DNA of 64,000 nucleotides. It comes from an uncultured Chitinophaga sp. GTDB taxonomy: Bacteria; Bacteroidota; Bacteroidia; Chitinophagales; Chitinophagaceae. The stretch spans positions 372,001 through 436,000 of the forward strand of contig NZ_CABHOU010000092.1 of NCBI RefSeq assembly GCF_902168175.1, in the 5' to 3' direction. Shown one piece after another: positions 58,906 to 64,000 of the stretch (within the stretch, counting starts at the first letter, position 1; each line of letters begins with the position of its first letter). The translations under genes were made by a program, and so were the position numbers. Below the pieces are notes generated by a model. That model was not told where the DNA came from and did no database searches. It was given only the letters and a program-made list of their open reading frames with translations.

Positions 58906-61269
58906 ATGTGGCAGCGCTTAGCAGGACTTGTGTTGAAGTATAGACTAGCATTGTTGGCAATATTGATCATCAGTACCGGAATTATGGCCTGGTTTGCCGT
59001 TAAGGTACAATTGTCCTATGACTTCACCGGCGCCGTACCCCGGAGCAACGAAAAGTACCAGCAATATCAGCAATTTAAAAAGATGTTCGGGGAAGATGGT
59101 AATATGATGGTGGTTTCTATCGAAACCGACAGCCTGTTTCAACTCGACTTTTTCCGCGATTACGTTAACCTGAACGACGATATCCGCAAGATCCCGGCCG
59201 TAGAGAATGTACTTAGCGTGCCTATTGCAGTAAATCTCGTTAAAAACGACAGTACCCGCAAGCTGGAAACACTTCCCATTTTCCAGCCCATTCCCGGCGA
59301 CCAGGCTACGCTGGATAGTCTGAAATCAGTTTTCTTCTCGCTTCCTTTCTACAAAGGACTTTTATATAGCGGCAACACCAACGCCTTCCTGATGGCTGTC
59401 CATATTAATAAGGACACGCTGAACTCGAAGGCCAGGATTACCGTGGTGAAGGCAATTACAAAAGTGGCGGAGGCCTATGGTGCCAAACACAATATTGATG
59501 TGAAGCTGAGCGGTTTGCCGCTGATCCGCACCATTATGGCTACTAAGGTAAAGGACGAACTCACCATGTTCCTGGGTATATCGTTGATATTAACAGCAGT
59601 GATACTACTGGTGTTTTTCCGTTCCATCAGCGCTGTATTAATGTCGATGATCGTGGTGATCATGGGGGTGATCTGGTCCGTTGCCACGATTCACCTCTGT
59701 GGGTTTAAGATCACGCTGCTCACCGGGCTTATTCCGCCATTGATCGTGGTGATCGGTATTCCGAACTGTGTTTACTTTTTGAATAAATACCATGTGGAGT
59801 ATGCCCATCACGGGGATAAGATGACCGCGCTGACCAAGATGGTGCAAAAGATGGGCATAGTGACGCTGTTTACCAATCTTACCGCGGCTATTGGTTTCGG
59901 TGTATTCTATTTTACAGATAGTGCAATACTGAAGGAGTTTGGTATCGTGGCAGGTATTAACATCATGTTGATTTTCATGATCTCGTTTATCTTCCTGCCT
60001 TCGGTATTAAGTTACCTTCCGCCTCCCAAAGCTAAACACACCAGCTACCTCGACAGTCCCATGTTCAATAAGCTGCTCACGATGCTTAACACGCTGGCTT
60101 TCCGCCATCGTCCGGCTATTTACACCATTACTGCTTTGATGGTGCTGGGAGCAATATTGGGTATGTTAAGGCTGAAGCCTGTAGGTTTTATCGTAGATGA
60201 TATTCCCAAATCGGACAAGCTGTACAAGGACCTCAAGTATATCGAGAAGAACTTTAAAGGGGTAATGCCACTGGAAATAGTGGTAGATACTAAAAAGAAA
60301 AATGGCGTAGTAAACCTGAAAACGCTGGAAAGCATCGACAAGTTTACGAAGGAGATAGCCGAAAGGCCACAGTTTGCCCGTCCATTAAGTGTGGCAGAAG
60401 GTATTAAGTTCGCCCGCCAGGCTTATTACAATGGCGACAGCACCAGTTATTCCATTCCCAACCAGTTCGATATCGGCTTCCTGGCACCTTACATGCGTAT
60501 GAAGGCTTCCAGCAGCAACCCGTCGGCCTTTAGCAAACTGGTTACCTCCTTTATGGACAGTACCCGCCAGGTAGCACGTATCAGCGTAAACATGGCTGAT
60601 GTTGGTTCCCAGGAGTTGCCTCGTTTGCTCGATACACTGCGTCCAAGAGCAGCAGAGATATTCGATACTGCGAACTACAAGGTGACCTTTACCGGTACCA
60701 GTGTTATCTTCCTGGAAGGAAGCCGTTATATCATCAACGGTTTGCTCGAAAGTATTGCGTTGGCATTTGTATTGATCGTGTTTTGTATGCTTTACCTGTT
60801 CCGTTCCTGGAGAATGCTGATCATTTCTATCGTTCCTAATATCATACCGCTGATCGTTACAGCGGGTGTTATGGGCTGGCTGGGCATCGCTATCAAACCT
60901 TCTACAGTATTGGTATTCAGTATAGCCTTAGGTATTGCGATTGATGTGACCATCCGTTTCCTGGTGAACTTTAAGCAGGAGCTGGAACACCACGACCTCG
61001 ATATTTCGGCAACCGTTAGGCAAACAATCAACCACACCGGTTTGAGTATTATTTATACCTCGATGATCCTGTTCGCAGGTTTTATGATATTCGCCTTCTC
61101 CGAGTTTGGTGGTACCAAGGCCCTGGGCTGGTTAACCTCCCTTACACTGGTGATGGCCATGATTACCAACCTTACGATTTTGCCTGCTATGCTGTTATGG
61201 ATGGAGAAAGCGTTGCTTAAAAAGGCAAGGAAGAAAGAGTTGTGGAAGGCACTGGACGAAGAAGAGTAG
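58906..61269 (+). CDS. MMPL/RND family exporter
   Basis: A 787-residue inner-membrane protein with the RND layout: helix 1 (about 10-32), a periplasmic loop (35-215), helices 2-6 (about 215-375), helix 7 (about 405), a second periplasmic loop (430-615) and helices 8-12 (about 615-775). The family motif GVIWSVATIHLCGFKITLLTGLIPPLIVVIGI (in pieces) and SIALGIAIDVTIRFL lie after the helix pairs. This short two-loop form resembles HpnN/MMPL lipid exporters rather than multidrug AcrB. Proton motive force drives it. The cargo is probably a lipid, but this is inference. Confidence 0.88.
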   Translation: MWQRLAGLVLKYRLALLAILIISTGIMAWFAVKVQLSYDFTGAVPRSNEKYQQYQQFKKMFGEDGNMMVVSIETDSLFQLDFFRDYVNLNDDIRKIPAVENVLSVPIAVNLVKNDSTRKLETLPIFQPIPGDQATLDSLKSVFFSLPFYKGLLYSGNTNAFLMAVHINKDTLNSKARITVVKAITKVAEAYGAKHNIDVKLSGLPLIRTIMATKVKDELTMFLGISLILTAVILLVFFRSISAVLMSMIVVIMGVIWSVATIHLCGFKITLLTGLIPPLIVVIGIPNCVYFLNKYHVEYAHHGDKMTALTKMVQKMGIVTLFTNLTAAIGFGVFYFTDSAILKEFGIVAGINIMLIFMISFIFLPSVLSYLPPPKAKHTSYLDSPMFNKLLTMLNTLAFRHRPAIYTITALMVLGAILGMLRLKPVGFIVDDIPKSDKLYKDLKYIEKNFKGVMPLEIVVDTKKKNGVVNLKTLESIDKFTKEIAERPQFARPLSVAEGIKFARQAYYNGDSTSYSIPNQFDIGFLAPYMRMKASSSNPSAFSKLVTSFMDSTRQVARISVNMADVGSQELPRLLDTLRPRAAEIFDTANYKVTFTGTSVIFLEGSRYIINGLLESIALAFVLIVFCMLYLFRSWRMLIISIVPNIIPLIVTAGVMGWLGIAIKPSTVLVFSIALGIAIDVTIRFLVNFKQELEHHDLDISATVRQTINHTGLSIIYTSMILFAGFMIFAFSEFGGTKALGWLTSLTLVMAMITNLTILPAMLLWMEKALLKKARKKELWKALDEEE

Positions 61270-61289
61270 ATATCAACTTTCAGATACTT

Positions 61290-61331
61290 GCAGGCTTATG
61301 GTTCACAATACCATAAGCCTGCTTTGTTTTT
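61290..61331 (+). terminator. Rho-independent terminator after the MMPL gene
   Basis: A perfect 13-bp stem GCAGGCTTATGGT / ACCATAAGCCTGC with a 7-nt loop, followed by TTTGTTTTT. Confidence 0.88.
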
Positions 61332-61547
61332 GGCATATGAGTTAGTCCCAAACTTGATAATTTTATCCCTTTTTGATTCATTGAAATGCTTTTCTGTATT
61401 GGATTTGGATAGTTTTTTGAGTTTTTAGCCCTGAAATAATCTAGTAGGCATCATTCATCATATGTTTCTCACCGTTTGTAAAAAAACCTTACGGATACAC
61501 ATGAAAAAATGGGAGGTTTATAATGCCATTCTCAAACCTCTTAGTCC

Positions 61548-62222
61548 ATGAAAAATAAGTACTTAAAGGGCGCTCATTTGTCCGAGCGGAAATTTAAGGA
61601 GATCCTGAAGCTATTTTCAGAAGATCTCACTGCCACGCAGATCGCTAACATCAGTGGTGTTAGCCGGGTTACGGTAAACAGCTATCTGAAGAAGATAAGG
61701 CTGCAGATCGTTAAATACTGCGAATCGGTAATGCCTGAACAGGCTAGTTATCCGAAAATACAACACCGAAATGGCCACGATACTGCAGTGGCTGTTAAAA
61801 GTGAGGTAGACCGGATCGTGAAGCCTGTGATTTTCGGAATTTATAAGTCCGAGAGCAAGGTATTTACTGAAATATTGCCGGAAGTTAGCCGGTCGATGAT
61901 CCAGGCCATTGCCCGCGGACGTTCTGTGCTGGAAACAGTGGTTACAGCAGATCGCATCCGCAGATTCCACGGGGTGGTGGACCTTGGTCAGTACCGCCTG
62001 TACAACCTGGGCGGTAATCACGGCGAAAACGGTAAACAGCTGGATGATGTTGACGGGTTCTGGGGGCTAACCAAGCACCGGCTCGCCAAGTTCAAAGGCC
62101 TCAACCGCAATACAGCCTACCTGCATCTTAAAGAATGTGAATTCCGTTACAACTACCGCAACGAAGATCTCTACCAGGTTTTATTGAATCTGTTAAAAAC
62201 TTATCCGCTCAACTTATCCTGA
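61548..62222 (+). CDS. IS1595-type transposase homologue lacking catalytic residues
   Basis: An intact 224-residue ORF. Residues 15-60 carry the IS1595 N-terminal helix-turn-helix (LTATQIANISGVSRVTVNSYLKK). From about 95 on it follows IS1595 transposases closely: FGIYKSESKVFTEILPEVS, DGWRGY-like segment ADRIRRFHGVVDLG with D135, and RLAKFKGLNRNTAYLHLKECEFRYNYR. The central DESYFG block that holds the first catalytic Asp is replaced by QASYPKIQH, and the last catalytic segment (NGIExFW) reads DDVDGFW. Length matches the family. No terminal inverted repeats or target duplications were found. A domesticated, possibly DNA-binding, protein is likely. Confidence 0.8.
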   Translation: MKNKYLKGAHLSERKFKEILKLFSEDLTATQIANISGVSRVTVNSYLKKIRLQIVKYCESVMPEQASYPKIQHRNGHDTAVAVKSEVDRIVKPVIFGIYKSESKVFTEILPEVSRSMIQAIARGRSVLETVVTADRIRRFHGVVDLGQYRLYNLGGNHGENGKQLDDVDGFWGLTKHRLAKFKGLNRNTAYLHLKECEFRYNYRNEDLYQVLLNLLKTYPLNLS

Positions 62223-62288
62223 CCGGTCGTGCATTTTTGACCATGTTTGTAGCTTAAGAGCATGGGCTAAGTGTGCGTTGAACTTTTA

Positions 62289-62364
62289 GCTTCCGTCGGT
62301 TTACTCCGGCGGAAGCCCTTTAACGTGAACGTTAAAACCCTGGTTAGCTAAGACGAACCGGGTT
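62289..62364 (+). ncRNA. Candidate structured RNA: three consecutive hairpins
   Basis: Hairpin 1 is GCTTCCGTCGG / CCGGCGGAAGC (62289-62316). Hairpin 2 is TTTAACGT / ACGTTAAA (62319-62336). Hairpin 3 is AACCC-T-GGTT / AACC-GGGTT with one bulged base (62336-62364). They are followed by the terminator at 62408. They may belong to the 3' UTR of the IS1595-like gene or to an independent RNA. No known RNA family was recognised. Confidence 0.3.
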
Positions 62365-62407
62365 ATATCATATTCAAGATTTTTCGATTTAGATTTTGGT
62401 TGATGAC

Positions 62408-62442
62408 AAGCGGGCGATTTTTATTGCCTGCTTTTTTATTTT
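62408..62442 (+). terminator. Rho-independent terminator
   Basis: An 11-bp stem AAGCGGGCGAT / ATTGCCTGCTT (two G-T pairs) with loop tttt, followed by TTTTATTTTT. Confidence 0.8.
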
Positions 62443-62499
62443 TCGAACTTTCTCCCACTAACAGTTGTTTTTAATATACAGGCCGAATCGGTTTGGGTC

Positions 62500-62507
62500 T
62501 ATTTTTG
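62500..62507 (+). promoter_or_regulatory. Possible minus-7 promoter element for susC
   Basis: TATTTTTG is an exact TAnnTTTG match. No minus-33 element lies at the usual distance. If used, the susC mRNA would have a leader of about 345 nt. Confidence 0.35.
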
Positions 62508-62859
62508 ATGCGTTATAAGCGCAGTGTTGTTTCTGAAGTGCCAAGTCGCGACTTGATGAATTAAGGGGCGCAGGGTGTCTGAAATGCACTGCTGTGATTG
62601 TTTCTTTTGTTAGAAATGAACATCTAGATAAGATAAGCGTAAAAACTGCGGCTGTTTAGCGCGCTGGACATTAGCTACCCATGATCTTGTTAGTCATTCA
62701 TTTCTAGCATTTTAAGACATTATTTACATCTTAATATTCTTCTTATGTTAAGAAGGTGTTAAAATATTGATTATTTCTATAGAATTAATGGGGGGTGAAT
62801 GGTCCTGAACCCTAACTTCGCTGTTAATTTTTCGTTAAACGTTAAACCAAACTTTGCTT

Positions 62860-64000
62860 ATGAGGAAAAGTCTAATCACGCTTTTCCTGTCCATGGTGTG
62901 CATTGTCACCAGTGGCCAGGTATTTGCGCAAACTCGTCCCGTTACGGGAACAGTTACATCTGCAGAAGACGGTTCGCCAATCCCCGGCGCAACCATTATT
63001 GCCAAAGGAACAAATACAGGAACTGTAACTAACGTTAATGGAGCATTCTCGCTGAATGTACCTGCCGGCGTAAGTACACTTATTGTAAAATTTGTTGGTA
63101 TGAAGGATATGGAAATTGCGCTTACAGAAGCAACTTCCTATCCTGTGTCACTGCAGGCAGACGTTAGAACACTGAATGAAACAGTGGTTACAGCTAACGC
63201 GATCAGAAGAGAAAAAAGTTCATTGGGTTATTCGGCTCCAACCGTAAAAAATGACGAACTCACCAAAGGCCGCAGCGGAAGCGCATTAAACGGTCTCGCT
63301 GGTAAGGTAGCAGGTGTAAACATTACCAGCACCGCGTCTGCTCCAGGTAGTTCTTCACGTATCGTACTGCGCGGTGGTTCTTCCATCACTGGTAATAACC
63401 AGGCCCTTATCGTTGTTGACGGTGTTCCTATCGATAACTCCAATATCATGGGCGGCGGCGATAGCCGGTCCAGTGTTGACTTTGGTAACCGTGGTAACGA
63501 TATCAACCCCGATGATGTAGAGTCTATGACCATCCTGAAAGGTCCTGCTGCTGCTGCGTTGTATGGCTCACGTGCATCTAACGGTGCAGTGATCATCACC
63601 ACAAAATCCGGCAAAAGGAACGACAACAAAAAGATGGAAGTTACTTTCAACACCACTACCACTTTCTCCAACGTACTTAAACTTCCTGACTTCCAGAACA
63701 AATTCGGCCAGGGCGGCGATTTCGAGCCTTATCCAATGGAAAACTGGAGCTGGGGACCTGAGTTCGACGGAGTAGTTACACCATGGGGGCAGATCATTAA
63801 CGGCGAACAGCTGGAAAAACCTTACGTTGCTCAAAAGGATAACGTGAAGGATTTCTTTGAACTTGGTACTACACTTTCTAACAACCTTTCTCTCGGAGGT
63901 GCCAGCGAAAAATCGAGCTACTACCTGTCTTTAAGCAGTGTAAACTCTGATGGAGTAATGCCGGATAACTACGATAAATTCAGCAAGTACGGTGTTAGGT
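62860..64000 (+). CDS. SusC/RagA family TonB-dependent receptor, 3'-truncated by window edge
   Basis: The first 380 codons of an outer-membrane TonB-dependent transporter, open to the right edge. A signal peptide (MRKSLITLFLSMVCIVTSGQ region, cleavage near VFAQ) precedes a carboxypeptidase-regulatory-like domain (about 28-105: VTGTVTSAEDGSPIPGATI). The plug follows, with SALNGLAGKVAGVNI, RIVLRGGSSITGNNQALIVVDGVPIDN (in pieces), NPDDVESMTILKGPAAAALYGSRASNGAVIITTKSG. The barrel begins near residue 250 and includes YYLSLSSVNSDGVMPD. Such receptors import glycans or peptides with a SusD lipoprotein, normally encoded next, outside this window. The ATG lies 637 bp after the preceding gene. Confidence 0.95.
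   Translation, partial: MRKSLITLFLSMVCIVTSGQVFAQTRPVTGTVTSAEDGSPIPGATIIAKGTNTGTVTNVNGAFSLNVPAGVSTLIVKFVGMKDMEIALTEATSYPVSLQADVRTLNETVVTANAIRREKSSLGYSAPTVKNDELTKGRSGSALNGLAGKVAGVNITSTASAPGSSSRIVLRGGSSITGNNQALIVVDGVPIDNSNIMGGGDSRSSVDFGNRGNDINPDDVESMTILKGPAAAALYGSRASNGAVIITTKSGKRNDNKKMEVTFNTTTTFSNVLKLPDFQNKFGQGGDFEPYPMENWSWGPEFDGVVTPWGQIINGEQLEKPYVAQKDNVKDFFELGTTLSNNLSLGGASEKSSYYLSLSSVNSDGVMPDNYDKFSKYGVR

Larger units (their letters stand above)
62223..62859. other. Long gap with hairpins and the susC leader
   Basis: About 640 bp lie between the IS1595-like gene and susC. The first part (62289-62442) is a run of hairpins ending in a terminator. The second part contains a minus-7 match (62500-62507) that would start a leader of about 345 nt, AT-rich sequence and a small hairpin CTTCTT / AAGAAG near 62740. 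No coding ORF was recognised. Confidence 0.6.

Noticed and set aside
61500-62300. A complete insertion sequence around the IS1595-like gene
   Set aside because: I found only a 7-bp inverted repeat (GAGGTTT/AAACCTC at 61513-61540) on one side and no matching terminal repeats or target duplication.
62799-63032. 77-codon plus-strand ORF across the susC start
   Set aside because: It covers the susC signal-peptide region in another frame. The susC frame has unmistakable conserved domains.

Overview
The window reads as chromosomal DNA of a Bacteroidota bacterium, most likely Chitinophagaceae (a Chitinophaga-like organism). The main reasons are a gldKLMN type IX secretion/gliding operon, a PorZ homologue, a SusC/RagA TonB-dependent receptor, families largely confined to Bacteroidota (DUF4271, DUF4783), and promoters with the phylum-typical minus-7 element TAnnTTTG. 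No rRNA, tRNA, CRISPR array or prophage was recognised. Genes are dense and on both strands, about 56 in all. This was read by eye without database searches, so family calls rest on motif recognition.

Layout. 1-3.6 kb: an L,D-transpeptidase (cut by the left edge), a CPBP protease, RidA, a hydroxyacyl-CoA dehydrogenase-like protein and TsaB. 3.6-6.9 kb: a cysteine-free ArsR-type regulator, a CstB-like persulfide dioxygenase/rhodanese, and BON and BON-LysM proteins. 6.9-10.2 kb (minus): LpxL-like acyltransferase, NadB, YhhN. 10.2-24.1 kb: an NtrC/NtrY-like two-component system divergent from a tripartite efflux cluster with two membrane-fusion proteins, two ABC ATPases, two large MacB/FtsX permeases, a TolC protein and the relic of a third permease. 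24.2-33.4 kb: GpsA, a hypothetical gene that runs antisense into gpsA, a BlaI/M56 pair whose M56 protein is fused to an amidase-like domain, HemW, DUF4271, HemD and a thioredoxin-domain YyaL protein.

33.6-38.4 kb is gldKLMN, which builds the T9SS ring and motor. PorZ, another T9SS-linked protein, lies at 56.5-58.8 kb beside recO. 38.5-44.5 kb holds Crp and DinB proteins, UvrC and surface or lipoproteins. 44.6-49.1 kb holds GpmI, DUF4783, NadC, a diacylglycerol-kinase-like protein with no canonical start codon, and a SUI1 factor. 49.1-49.6 kb is a repeat-rich convergent gap. 49.6-61.3 kb holds an AraC regulator, BirA, RsfS-FtsH-LUD-LpxH, RecO, PorZ and an MMPL exporter. 61.5-64 kb holds an IS1595-type transposase that lacks catalytic residues, a 640-bp gap with a run of hairpins, and the start of a susC gene cut by the right edge.

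The observations that most deserve a second look are the M56-pseudoamidase fusion with its BlaI partner, the intact but catalytically degenerate IS1595-like protein, the 11-bp-period repeat arrays in two intergenic regions, a recurring promoter arrangement that predicts leaderless or near-leaderless mRNAs, and the probable CTG start of the lipid kinase gene.
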